Positions 33,320 through 44,442 of a stretch of DNA of 64,000 bases are shown one piece after another (the first letter of the stretch is position 1; each line of letters starts with the position of its first letter). The notes under the pieces were generated by a model. That model had not been told where the DNA came from. It worked only from the letters and a program-made list of their open reading frames with translations, and did not search any database. The position numbers were made by a program, and so were the translations under genes. The stretch spans positions 1 through 64,000 of the forward strand of contig JARUPY010000095.1 of the NCBI GenBank assembly GCA_029817715.1. Reading direction: 5' to 3'. The stretch is from Melastoma dodecandrum (lineage: Eukaryota; Streptophyta; Magnoliopsida; Myrtales; Melastomataceae).

Positions 33320-36072
33320 TGAAAGGTTCCCCCCATTTACATTTATACAAAAACATCTCATTTGCATTGATTTACAAAAGTTTCTTTACATATACATGTG
33401 AGCTACAAGCTCAATTTTTTTTTTCGAAAACTAAACAAGTCTTGTCCATTCATGATGCGCAGCCTAAGAACCCTTCTTTTACCTGCAAGAAACTAGAATC
33501 CATTCCATTTTAAAACCCCACATACATCCACAAGAAACCATACATTCCATACAACATGTCCGAGAACCATTTATCCCTTTTTGAGACATCATAACCCCTG
33601 GCCTTAAACCAATTCGGTTTTCATCTTTTCTCAACCATTCCCATTCGTTTCTATCATTTCCCACACCTTAACTAAGGTAGGAAGGTACCCTTAAAATCTC
33701 AAAACCAAACTCCAAGCACATAGCCCCTTAGGCTAACGAAACCGTATACCCATCTCACGTTCGTTTCCCCCCTTTGGAACATCCTGCATACTGAAACAGA
33801 CACCAAACTTCAACCCATTCGGCCTTCACCTTTCCTCATCAATTTCCATTCGTGTCTGCCATTTTCAACCTCTTAGATAAGATAGGAAGACACCCTTAAA
33901 ATATCAAAACCAAACTCCAAGTGCATTTCCCCTTAGGCTAGTGAAACCATGTACCCGTCTAATCATCATTTCGGCCATTTTTCGTTTTCTGTACATCCCA
34001 ATGATATACCAATTCGGCTTTGACATTCCCCCATCATTTTACACTTGTTTCTACCACATTCCTACTCCCTTTCAAGGTGGGAATGTGGCCACAAATTTTC
34101 ACGTTATAACTCCTTTCCTACAGCCCCTCATTTGAGCTCAAGTAACACTCATTATTCTTACCCGTTTCAACCGAATGTCACCCCATTCGGTCTCACCTCC
34201 CATCCACCCCCGAGCGTAACTTTTCCATGCCTTTCTAGCATGAGGGACAGCCCTTCTAGGCTTCCGTTCCGGCCTTACAACGCCGCATAACTTCCAGCCC
34301 TTAGCCGATTTGATTTCCATGGCCAAAGCCACGCGATTCCGCTCTTAGAGCGCGAGGTGGAGCGCAGCCACCACGGGACTCGACGCTCCCCTATTCCATA
34401 CCTTAACTTCACTCATTTCCAGCCCCTAAGGACCGCAATCATTCCCCTCAAGGCTCGCCCCAAGCACGGCCTTTCGGTAAGCCAACAACCACACGCATAC
34501 ACATACTCAAAGATAGAGGGGTTCGGGTGGCTCCCCTCCACCTTAGGGGTTCGGCCACCCTCTAACCCTCTCCAAACCGCCTCCAAATCACAGCCCAACC
34601 ACAGCCACGAATTTAAACAGCATGCACCACAACTAAGCTTAAAAGCGAAGGAGGGATGTAGGGCTTACCGTCCACTTGCTTCTACACACAACCGGGTGAG
34701 CTCCGCCCTTTGCCGGACCACCTCCGCTCGCGGGGGTTGCCTTTCCTTGGCCCCCAACCTTAGGCTTGACCGGCGCCTAACTCTCCTTTCTTGCGGATCC
34801 ACCTTGGTGCTTCGAACTTCCTTCTTCCTCCCTTGATTCCCTTCGCCCACTCTCCTCCTTTTTCCTTATTCTTCCTAAGTCCCTTGTGTGTTTTTGTGTG
34901 TGTGTGTGTGTTATGTGGGGAAGGAGACGAATTCCACCCCTTTCAAGAGGGGTTCACCGCCTCATTTTCTTCATGAGGCCCCTTTCATCCTCTTCCATTA
35001 GCAACTAGGGACCAAATTACCATCCTTGGAAGCTTTTGTCCATTTCATCAACGGTGGGTATTGATTTAAGGGCCACATAGGCACCCATCCTCGGATCCCC
35101 TCTGGGCCCCCTCTGGACCCCGGCTGGGTCCCCCCCCTGGACCCCCGTTGGGTCCCCTCTGGACCCTCTCTGGACTCCCTCTGAGCCCCCGTTGGGTCCC
35201 CCTTGGACCCCCTCTGGACTCCCTCTGAGCCCCCGTTGTATCATCTTTCACGTTTTCTTTCCTTGCTTTTCTTCTCCGGAAGTAGGTAAGAGGATAGGAA
35301 GACGACTTTTCTCCTCGTCCTTAGCTAAGAACCCCCCCCCCCCTCAAGCTTCTCACCTTCATGCAACACCGAGCGCCCAACACGCGACACCTCGTGTTTG
35401 CGCTTTTGATGTGTCGCAAAACCGGACCAAGCCATCATGCAAAAGATGTGTCGCGGTTCCTCGTCCGATGGGTTTAGTTTAGCATCCGACACCACGTGCT
35501 TGCACTTTTGATGTGTCATACCACCGGATCTTAATTCCATGCGAGTGATGAGTCGCCGTGGGCCCCGTAGCCGACCCTTCAAGATGGGTTTGGTTTAGCA
35601 CAAAACCGGCCCCATTAGCTTAATTAATCTGGCCGTAATTAATCCACCTCCCTAATCGCTATTTCGTCTCGTTTAGTAGCTGTGTCGTGCTTATGACTTT
35701 CCTTTGTTTTCTTACACACATTCGGCCGTTTGATTCCCCAAGTTCGAGCTACATTGATTCATCCAATGTCACACATGTTTCTAACCACAAAATTCGTAGC
35801 ACAGCCAATGCACATTCACAACACAACTTGCCATACTTTCAATCATTCAGTTACCAAAGATAACTGGTACTCAAACAACATTTTATCATTCACGATTACA
35901 TTCTCGTTCTCATGATCATTCGGGATGATTCTTTGATCTCCTTAAAACCTTCCCTATATTCTTAATTCTCAAATGATCATGTACTCTCAGTATGCACACC
36001 CATTCTCGCGCATTATATATTGTTTCCATAAAATCCTTACTTCCATATTTCACAACGTCCTGGGTTATTACA
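33320..36072 (-). repeat. 5' LTR of nested element
   Basis: 2753 bp, paired with 26838-29586. The left edge is 'tgaaagg', the right edge 'ttattaca', next to the TSD gcaac (36073-36077). Confidence 0.96.
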
Positions 36073-36339
36073 GCAACTCTGTTATTCGTCCCAAGGGGGT
36101 CTCAATAGCCTATTCCAGGGAGACATTTGTCGCCTCACCCGGAAGCTCTTGGGCGACAGCAACATTACCTGTCGGAGCCCCGACCTTGAGATTCAGAGGA
36201 GGCGGAACTTCATGCCCAACTCTACTTGGGAGCTTCTCTGACTCTGGCTTGGCTGAGCGACCTTCGCCACCCAGTAATGAAGAGATAGGGATGTCATCGG
36301 GGACATCATCAACGTCAATAGGGCAAAAGACAACGGGGC

Positions 36340-36408
36340 CTTGACAAAAGAAAGTGCGTCAAGTCCAAGACCTCTAATAAGAAGTAAAACATATACTACA
36401 ATCAATAC
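36340..36408 (-). other. Intron 2 of Tat-1 antisense ORF
   Basis: 69 bp, minus-strand donor 'CAGgtattg', acceptor 'tttgtcaag', AT/T-rich interior, phase 1. Skipping it avoids stops and keeps the acidic 'CPIDVDDVPDDIPISS' frame. Confidence 0.65.
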
Positions 36409-36558
36409 CTGATACATTCCTAGACGACACCTGCTCGATGGGACGGTCAGAAGAAACGCTCGGCAACGATGGGGGAACAGAACCACGAGACATTTTTCTT
36501 TTTAGGCGGGCTCCTTGTGATGATGAGCCCGCACGAGAAGACCGAATCTTCTTAACAC

Positions 36559-36624
36559 CTGTTACAAACAAAAGAGTTATCATATGGACACTGGTATGGT
36601 AGAAGCCAAACTAGTCCATCATAC
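36559..36624 (-). other. Intron 1 of Tat-1 antisense ORF
   Basis: 66 bp, minus-strand donor 'CTCAGgtatga', acceptor 'ttgtttgtaacag', with a stop inside. Splicing joins '...DGTFPSG' to 'VKKIRSSRAG' in frame, phase 1. This is at the short end for plant introns but within the usual range. Confidence 0.7.
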
Positions 36625-38252
36625 CTGAGGGGAACGTACCATCGCCTGATGACAATTTCCTGAAGGTTACCTCGCTCGGACCAGGAAGCGCTAGAGAAGG
36701 GGCCGACTTCTCCCTCTCGGTCAACCTTTCCAGATGAGAAACAACCTGCAGCTATTCCCAGATCCTGTACCAGGCCTTGGAAAAGTCCGGGGATCGGCCA
36801 ACTGAAAGTTTAGGCCAGACCTGAACGGAATGGAGATGCAGCGGCTGAGTCTGTTCAGCCACTCCAGACCCCAGAAGGAATACAATATGCATGTCCAAAG
36901 GCTGATTCTTGGACTGGAAGAAAGGGACGCCCATACACTGAGTGAACCCTAACTGACGGGCACAGAGGTGAGGATTGTACACCTCGAAGATCAAGCCCTC
37001 AGAGTCCACAACCACTAAGTCCCTGACACAGAAAGCCGGTAGAAAGCACTCAATCGTTTCCGAGCGCAGCCTTTCCCACTCTTCAGGGAATGGACGCCGG
37101 GAAGCAACTGTACCCACAATGTCGTCAAGGCACCCATTCATCAAGGCTTCGATGCAACCGGCAATGCTAAAGGCACATCGGTAGTTAGGCGAGCCCACTA
37201 CGATGACATCAGCACAGGTACGCATGGCTTCAGGATAACGGGTGAATTCAGGAAAGTACAACATGATCCACAGATACACGATCCACATAGGGCCATCTGT
37301 CTGGCACCCAGGAAAGTTGGCGGGGTCGTTGGTCGCCTGGTAAAGGCTACGGTAGATAAGACTCAACAAAAATGGGGCGAAGGCCATAGGATCTGGCTCG
37401 TTAGCATTGGCAGCCTCAACAAGGCTGGTGGCTACTCCAACCACAAACTAGCCAGGACGCTTTTCCCGGTTACAGAAGATATACTTGGACAACCAATCCC
37501 AGTAAAACTCAAACTCCTCCTGGAGTTCCCACTTGTCATCCCTAAGGTGCCGCTTAACGACTTCGCTGAGCTCTCCAAAGGATCGAATTGAAGGTCAGCA
37601 TGCTTGTTGTCAAAACACAAGAGAGTGCCGGAAAAACTGCAGCCAGACAGGAAACCAATATCCTCCAGGGTGATTGTCATCGGCCCCTTCGGGAGGTAGA
37701 AGTAGTCGACAGTAGGGTTCCAGAATGAAAGAAACCCAACAAAAATGGAAAGGCTAGGCTCGATCGAGGAGTGGCACACTTCGATCAGGGTTATGATCCC
37801 CATCTCTTCCCCCGCAACACCTTTCTTTTCCATCCATCTTGGAACCCAATATCGACTAACCTTGCTCCTGGGAGAAGGAAAGCAACGAAGGCTCGCCCGA
37901 ACGGACGACCCCCATCCTTTCGGGTCAAACTCGTCAGAGGAGAACACAGCGGACAACTTGATGGTGTAAAGGAACGAACTTTCCCATCACGGATGTACGG
38001 GCCAAGGGTTTGTTGGTCCGGTATCGGAAGACCATACTTTGAATTCACCTCGTAACAGGAAAAAACATGAAACTGCTTGGCCCTAGCAAAGGCATGTCGA
38101 AACTGGGCCGCGTCATCGACTATGCGGGACGGAGAGCCCGAAGACGAGGATGAGGTGCCAGAATCCATGAGAGTCGCAAGAACGAGGGTTATGAAAAGAT
38201 AGGAAGTGAGTTTTTCTGAAAGCGTGAGCGGGAAAGCCCTACCACTCAGGGA

Positions 38253-38260
38253 TTTTATAT
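38253..38260 (-). promoter_or_regulatory. TATA-like box upstream of the antisense ORF
   Basis: The minus strand reads 'GATATAAAATCC', about 85 nt before the ATG at 38168. The spacing suits a short leader. It suggests an antisense promoter independent of the LTR. Confidence 0.45.
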
Positions 38261-38269
38261 CCCTATAAA

Positions 38270-39517
38270 CCGATAAAGGTCCGGGCCCAAGCAAAACGTC
38301 GCTTGACATTCTAAACTCAATAGGAAATGTTGCCTCACTTGCAAACTGGAGACATACAGATCGTCGCTTCGCTTGGAAACTGATGGCATACCAAAGGTCA
38401 TAAGTGGGTAAATGAAGATTTCCAAGAAAACGCATTTATTCTCATTTACATGGAATTGATTGATGATAAATATACAAAGAATGAAGCGTAAGCGACTCAG
38501 TAGATGGTGTTTCCACTCATCAGGAAATACTCTATTGAAGACCGTGCGAACATTCAAGGGTTTATCCACAGGAACCAGGCAGATACTAGGTTCTTCCCGG
38601 TGTTAGAGAAAAACCTACGACCTTCCCAGGGGAGTCAAGGGTTAGTCCGCAGGAGACGGCCACAAGTCACACCCGGTTCTTCCCTCGGACAAAGAAGATT
38701 TTTGGCTCCATCACCCCGAGGAGCATGCAGCAGCATGAGGGAGGCCTGTCCCTTAGACCTCGGGGACACGCGATGCCATGGAGTTAAAAACCCGGAGTCT
38801 GGTCGGATCTCCCACAAGCCGAGAGGCTGACAAACTGAGGGTGGAGGGACCCTTCGTGGTTTCTCACCAAACCTCGATAGCACGTCATCCCCTTGGAACA
38901 ACAAAAGGCGGGGGGCGAACGCCGCTCAGAACACCGCGTCGAGAACTTGTACAGGACCTTTCACCTTCGAGAGGAAACGAGGTGAAAAACTTGATCACCC
39001 TCCTCATAAGGTGAGACGCCACCCAGACAACATTCGAGTAACACCGCCAGAGCTTCTCCCAAACGGACACAACCTGAAATGACGAATCAGGTTGTGACTC
39101 GGACCTTCTCTCTTTCCAAATGGAATCACAAAGAGGGAAGGAGACCATCCTCATAAGGTGATGGACATATGCTCTCAAGCAGGTTAAGGTGATGGACATA
39201 GTCTCTGGGCAAGATTTTGAAAGGAAGGAAAAGGTTTCATGACTCGGTCACTTTCAAAAGCAAGGTTTGCGATTTGGAAGACGAACCGAGTACCGTCTTT
39301 TATAACGAAATCATGAAGGGCTATGACAGGAGATATAATGACAGAGATTTCGGGGATTCCAACAATTACCCTAGGAAATCTCAAACGATACGTTTTGGGG
39401 ATATCGACAGTCAAGGGTTTATTACTCGCCTGCATATGTTACCGAGTTACAGGGGAATGATTATTTGGTCTTTTTCAAGGCGAGACAGATCATTCGATCT
39501 GCCTTGAAAGTGACGTA
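38270..39517. other. Region between antisense ORF and 3' LTR of Tat-1
   Basis: No convincing gene. 38990-39200 repeats a phrase 'cctcataaggtga'/'aaggtgatggacata' three times. A 97-codon plus-strand open frame ends just before the LTR (39217-39507) but has no family resemblance. No clear polypurine tract precedes the LTR at 39518 ('gaaagtgacgta'). Confidence 0.4.
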
Positions 39518-40082
39518 TGTTTAACAATAGAAATTCTGGGCCACAGATCTCGGTCTCGTCGGTCCAGAATGCAGGCCCAAATGACGGAAATCCAGTAAGG
39601 AGGTGACAACGGAAACACACCAGGCGAAGGCTTGCTGAGTGAAGGAGTCACCAAGCGACAGGGTTACCAGGTGACGGGCGACAAGGAAAAGCGACAAGCG
39701 ACAGTTAGTTGGGCGAGCAAGGAAACTCTACGGGGAAGGCCAATGGGCATTGCGATTGATCAACTCAGCTATTAAGGAAGGTTCCAGATGATATCAAAAT
39801 TTGGAGGGAGATTGTTGTCAAAATTGCTCAAATGGAAAGGATATATTCCATGAAGACCGGCAGTAAAGGAAACGTAATATATGTGCAATATTACTTTATC
39901 ATATATACGTAGGTCTAGGTTGGTATAAATACTTGTTGTTAGGCATTGTACAAGACACCTCTCTATAGACGGACATATTGTCAATTTATCTTTTCAACCA
40001 TTCCGGCGTTCAAGCTCTCTTTGTGTTCCTGCATTCTTGTTCACTTCCGAAGGCATCGTCGATGGCATTCGTAAGTGCTTCC
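39518..40082 (+). repeat. Tat-1 3' LTR, truncated
   Basis: Matches 19363-19938 (starts 'tgtttaacaatag'; TATA at 39924-39931). Similarity stops after 'gtaagtgcttcc', so the last ~57 bp present in the 5' LTR are missing. Divergence of roughly 10% by eye means either an old insertion or LTRs of different origin. Confidence 0.85.
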
Positions 40083-41690
40083 GAGGGTATATATTGGTAA
40101 TGACCTCTGTGAATACTAGGAAAGGTAAGAACATCACAGAGAACTGAATGAGAGATTGCCAAACAATAGCATTTGGGGCGACGCCTTTTGTAGAATGAAT
40201 CTTCGAGGGCAAAGTACGGGTCTCCTTGTGATCCGCCGGCCACGAGGTATTTTTGTTGACACCACCTTAGAAAGAGACGAGGTAGACACTTCCAGCTCAG
40301 AACTTCCATCCAAAACATGGAGGTAGGTTCCTTGAGAACAGGCTTTGGTTGCCTCTTGATGAACCACTTTCGCCTTTTAACCGAAGGTTCTTCTCCATCA
40401 CCACTAGCTTGATCATTATTTGAAGGACGTTCTTCTCGAGATTTGATCCTTTTTCCTCAAAGGATTGGCTCCTTGAAAGTGGTATTTTCGACTTGGGACT
40501 TAGTAGTCTGAGCTCTATGTTACTTCTTCGGGAAACCGGAGCATATATGGCCTCGGGAGGAAGAATCCCCATCTCGATCTTCAACACAGCTGCAAAAGAG
40601 ACAGATCTAAGTCAAGAACTGACTAATAGTAATAAACTATATCAAAACTTTGTCAGGTAACTTACTTTCATGATCAGGTCCAGGCAAGTAGAAATCATCC
40701 AATGGGGCATAGAAGATAACCATGAAGCCCCACAACTCTGACCATGTCATTTTCCAAGCCATTGTGAATAATTCGGTAACGAGAATTTCTGCGTTTCTTG
40801 GAAAAGGAAACTCGATCGGGGATAACGAGACTTGAGAAGCCACTTCATCTGCTTCCCTAAATGGTACGATCACCGTCTTCCCGTGCACAAAGCTGTTAAA
40901 TGACCTCAAGAAAGGGACACTGGTACCTTGGACGAAGCCAAGCTACCGAGCTCACAGTTGAGGATTCTGAGTAAAGCCACCCGGAGTGATCATCTCGAAA
41001 AGAATATAACTTATTGGCTGGATAAGGTGTCCAATCTTGCTCACTCTCAATATTAATGAGCGGGTGGATAAGAGCACTCATCGTGCAACAGACCACGTAT
41101 TCGAGTTGCTCCAGTAGTGAAGGGCGACATCTAGCCCAATACATCTCTTACCAGTGAGAAATGACTTATTGAAAGAAGTCCACCAAGTAAACCAGATGTG
41201 TGCCCAAAGTTTCAGCAGCCATATCAGACCCCTTGACGGGTAAATCGGGAAACCCTTCTTTAACTAGAGAGTAGAGACACATTTGGAGGCTTCTATACAG
41301 AAGCTGGAGATAAAACTCAAATTCTTGTTCTGGTCGTCAAGCTTGTTCTTTTTCTTAGTTGTTTTGAAAAACTCCATATGTGCGCTAACAATATTACAAA
41401 TCTCATGATTTCGGCACTGGAATTTGTCTTCATCGGTTTTTTGGAGTTGAACAGTAGCTGCCGAGGCAGAACAATCCATCAACAAACAAAATATCTTCTA
41501 TGGTCACAGTCATAGGCCACTCAGGGAGATAAAAAAATATTTAAACTAGCACGAACCTTGGGACAGGTTTTCATCCTTCTCGAGCTGGCCACTAAACTTT
41601 TCAAACCCAAACAACACAGTTTCTCATCCAGCTTCTTAGTCAAAGCGCCAGTGGAAGGAAATCCAATGCGTTCTTTCATATTATTCCAGT
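40083..41690 (-). pseudogene. Older Tat antisense ORF (copy 2), middle part with intron
   Basis: Diverged homologue of the PMD ORF at 36073-38168. Shared landmarks: 'PMTVTIEDI' (about 41492-41518, matching 'GPMTITLEDI') and an 'AR-LGFVQGTSVPFLR' block (about 40905-40950, Gln replaced by a TAG stop) matching 'CARQLGFTQ..GVPFFQ'. An intron at 40590-40665 (76 bp; donor 'GAAAgtaagt', acceptor 'cttttgcag') separates the PMD part from a Ser/Lys-rich exon with a basic patch 'VKRRKW'. That is the same architecture as Tat-1. Many stops. The N-terminus is beyond the solo LTR (44184-44442) and the C-terminal half is at 18501-19362. Confidence 0.65.
40590..40665 (-). other. Intron in antisense ORF copy 2
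   Basis: Near-consensus plant donor (AAAgtaagt) and a T-rich tract before 'gcag'. It lies at the same place in the architecture as intron 1 of the Tat-1 copy, between the PMD part and the basic/Ser-rich linker. Confidence 0.65.
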
Positions 41691-44183
41691 TGCGCGCCCG
41701 TCCCGCTCCTTCCTGACGGGCCTGCCTAGGCCCTTACTCGGTCATCCCGAGGGGCGGCCGGCGAAAGGTGAAGCATGATTCGGAAGGAAACAAAAGGAGG
41801 ACCGCAATCCATCGTGGCTCCGTATAATACATGTTTGTCGCTTAATCTAGGTAAGCTATTATAGAGTCGCCACCGACTTTATTTCGAAAAAAATGAAATA
41901 AAGTCCGAAAAACCAAAGAGAGTTTGGGGATTTCTCACTATTCGCTCTCTACTCATATGTGATGATCACATGCGCAATCATATACAATTATTTAGATCAA
42001 AGTAGGTGGGGAAAAGTGTTGACCGTGAGCCCATACACTTGGGCCCACGACCCCTTAAAAGTGAGAAATAGAAAGTCGGGAACACCCGCACCTTCTCTCA
42101 TGCATCTTAAATTTGTCGGATGACTTATCAAAAAAATTGTCGGATGGGGTCCGCTTTCAGGTCTTTGTTCGTCGTGGTATTTGACACACGCAGAGAAATC
42201 CACGCGGTCCACTGCTTCTAGAGCTTCCACCCAAGTGAGAAGTCTTCGAGAATCGTCTTGTCGAATCGTTAAAGGTGGAAGGATAATATACCTGTAAATC
42301 AATCAAACAAATGAAATATGGATGTGGTCAGTAAATTCTAATTGAAGTGTATAAATCAATTAGAATTACCCGGGTAAGTTGGAATGAGACTTACGTGGAG
42401 GATTTGTACCCATTGACTGCGAATGCATCCCGGACATCAATCGGATCGATGCAGGTCGGTTTTCACATACAAAAGCAATAAGAGAAGTATGCAAGGATTA
42501 GCAAATGAAATCATATTTTTATAAGCTAAGTAGCAACTCAATTTAAAAGAATAATAACAATGACAAATCATCTCGAAATGAACATATAAATGTAGAACGT
42601 AAGTTCATATCCAAAATACACGAAAATAAAGTCTATATGTTCATATGAATGAGTAATTAAACTTCAATGTAGAAAAAATGAGTTTGAACAAAATTAATAT
42701 CGAACAGAGTTGTCTTAGAATCATCCAATAAACAAGCAATGGTTAAATGTGAATTTCAGCAGAGGCAGATTTAAAAAGTTGTGAAGAACGGACTGTAACT
42801 TTCAGATCCAAGACAAAATCATGATTTTCAATACTCAAAATGAAGTTATTTGAGCTACAAATCCAATGTTGCAGATTTCAGCTTGATCTGACATTCCAAA
42901 CTCAAGTTACAAGCAACGACGCGTACATCCATCATGCAGGGGAAGCCAAATCCTAAGCAAAATAAACTTGTCCTCTACACTAAAACATGCATAACTTCAC
43001 AAATAAGGATTATTAAGCCACTAAATTATAGGAATACATAATATAATGAGTATATAGCAAGTTTAAATCAGTTTGCAAAACGAAAGATCAACATAAGCCT
43101 TGATTTACTCAAAAATGGTCGAAACCGACATTATTTTAGTGTTTAATTCGGAAATCATAGCTCAAGAATCCAAATCATGCATGGTTAGTCTTGTTAGGTC
43201 CGTATTTAAGTTACGGATCTAATACAAGTGGTTTCATTCAATTTCGACAAGCGAGCAGAAGGTTAAACACAAAATACTAACACTAGTGTAGGCTGATCCA
43301 AGACTCACTTCCGCTTACCGACGTTGCTTTGGTTCAATTGGAGCTCGAATTACGTCCCAACATGTAAGGACAAGTGAGGAGAAACAAAGACAAGGGAAGA
43401 CATCATACCCATGTTAATTAAATCGAAGTCTATTATTTTTCATTTTGATTTTAATTTTTGTTTGATGAAAACTCATAAGAAGTGTGTTGGGGAAGCTAAA
43501 AATGAGTGACCCTTCGAAAATTAAAGATTTTTAGGTTGGTCAATCTGTTAGGATAAGTTGTTAGAAACTAAAATGAAAATTCTTGTTAAATGACAATGAA
43601 ATGATAAATTTCAACAAAGTTTTGGAGGGAACTAATAAATATAAAAAACATAATGAAAATTCGTCACTTTTTAATGATTAACTATTTCAATGAACTCTTT
43701 CTGGACTTTAGCCATTTTCATCTCATCAATAAGGGCCTAAGTCCATGTACATGTGTATGGGCTTCAAATTTAAAATGAATGAGTTTGATCTAAATGATAA
43801 AAAAACATTGAAAATGTAAAAATATAATTTTGGCTATGTCTTCAAAAATGTAATTAAGAAATTAGTTTCATATAACTAATTCTCAATTTAAAGTTGGTCA
43901 TCTAACCATGTCAAGGGATGGTTTTGTAAAATTCTAAAAGATCAAGACATGTAACATAAACTTAATTGAAATTTGTGAAAACATCAAAATCTCAACTTAC
44001 TAAAATATTGGTTTAGTAGTTAACTTTTTAAACCTTAATTACTTTTATTAAGGTAAAAGCTTCAAATCTAATTCCCTTTTAGTGTGGAAAGCTAAATTAA
44101 AATATTTTTTTGAACCTCAGAAAATCATTGAGGTTATTCTGCTTTTGCTTCCAATTTCGATAATTCGATTTGGGGTATCTACA
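41691..44183 (-). mobile_element. Solo LTR of another Gypsy-type element, TSD ccagt
   Basis: 2493 bp bounded by TG...CA and by the direct repeat 'ccagt' (41686-41690 and 44184-44188). In sense (minus) it starts 'TGTAGATACCCC', a common start of Tat-type LTRs. No coding frame inside. It splits antisense ORF copy 2. A 'TGGCGACTC' phrase at about 41866-41874 lies inside and not at the edge. If that were the PBS, this would be an LTR with a short piece of leader rather than a solo LTR. Confidence 0.75.
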
Positions 44184-44442
44184 CCAGTTAACAAGCGCAC
44201 AAAAGTCATGATCAAATTACTGAAATGGTGGGCTTGGCGAGAAGATATGTAAAGGGATGCTTGGCGAGAAGATATGTAAAGGGATCCTCGTCCTGGTTAA
44301 AAACAGACGGCGACAAAGAAGGACCCATCGTCATGAGAGCCGGATCACGGTCTGGTATGGGGATTACTGCACATTGATCGGCGAGCCTAGAGTACTGGCC
44401 AAATCGAACTTGATCAGAAACCTTCCTGGAAGATGACGCCAT
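44184..44442 (-). pseudogene. Older Tat antisense ORF (copy 2), N-terminus
   Basis: ATG near 44442 (MASSSRKVSD), then 'QYSRLADQCAVIPIPDRD', which matches the start of the Tat-1 antisense ORF in length, Ser-rich opening and the 'PIPD' block. A 27-bp tandem duplication (44232-44258 and 44259-44285) repeats nine residues. The frame is cut at 44184 by the solo LTR and resumes at 41690. Confidence 0.55.
44232..44285. repeat. 27-bp exact tandem duplication
   Basis: 'gcttggcgagaagatatgta...' present twice in a row, in frame within the antisense ORF copy 2. Confidence 0.9.

Larger units (their letters stand above)
26838..36072 (-). mobile_element. Nested gag-only LTR element (LARD / TR-GAG type), Tekay-related
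   Basis: A 9235-bp element with LTRs of 2749 and 2753 bp that differ at about 25 positions by eye (about 1%), a 5-bp TSD (gcaac), a PBS for initiator-Met tRNA beside the right LTR and a polypurine tract beside the left LTR, so it reads right to left. The 3.7-kb interior has no protease, RT, RNase H or integrase that I can find. The only protein signature is a double zinc knuckle of gag type near its 3' end. It is therefore non-autonomous. LTR termini (TGTAATAACCC ... CCTTTCA in sense) and the gag knuckles resemble Tekay/Del elements. Insertion is recent compared with its host Tat-1. Confidence 0.93.
36073..38168 (-). pseudogene. Tat-1 antisense ORF, N-terminal half: plant mobile domain, with two introns
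   Basis: Starts at ATG 38168-38166 (MDSGTSSSSSGSPS). The N-terminal half resembles the plant mobile domain (PMD, 'aminotransferase-like', Pfam PF10536): 'FYLPKGPMTITLEDIGFLSG' (about 37632-37715), 'WIVYLWIMLYFPEF', 'CARQLGFTQCMGVPFFQ'. Two frameshifts (near 37975 and 37590) and stops (near 37448 and 36752) break it. Then come two introns, 36559-36624 and 36340-36408, both GT-AG and both phase 1. Joined, the exons give one open frame with a basic patch (RLKRK) and an acidic linker. The frame runs to 36078, where the nested element interrupts it; it resumes at 26837. PMD proteins in plants include MAIN/MAIL1, needed for silencing and genome stability. The role here is unknown. Confidence 0.75.
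19363..40082 (+). mobile_element. Tat-1: Ty3/Gypsy retrotransposon of Tat lineage with antisense ORF, interrupted by a nested element
   Basis: The 5' LTR (19363-19995), PBS 'TGGCGACC', gag, protease, RT, RNase H and remnants of a second (archaeal-type) RNase H and integrase run left to right to 26116. An antisense ORF occupies 26107-38168, split by a 9.2-kb nested element at 26838-36072. A 3' LTR (39518-40082) closes it. A second RNase H and an antisense ORF before the 3' LTR are marks of the Tat lineage (Ogre/Retand-like). Without the nested element it is about 11.5 kb. The two LTRs differ by roughly 10% by eye and the 3' LTR lacks its last ~60 bp, so no TSD can be checked. Confidence 0.85.

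Noticed and set aside
39217..39507. 97-codon plus-strand frame before the Tat-1 3' LTR
   Set aside because: No family resemblance and an overlapping minus-strand frame of similar length; no evidence of selection.
41860..41880. 'TGGCGACTC' as a PBS next to an LTR ending near 41885
   Set aside because: The TG...CA ends and the ccagt repeat place the LTR boundary at 41691, so I prefer an internal position. Not fully excluded.
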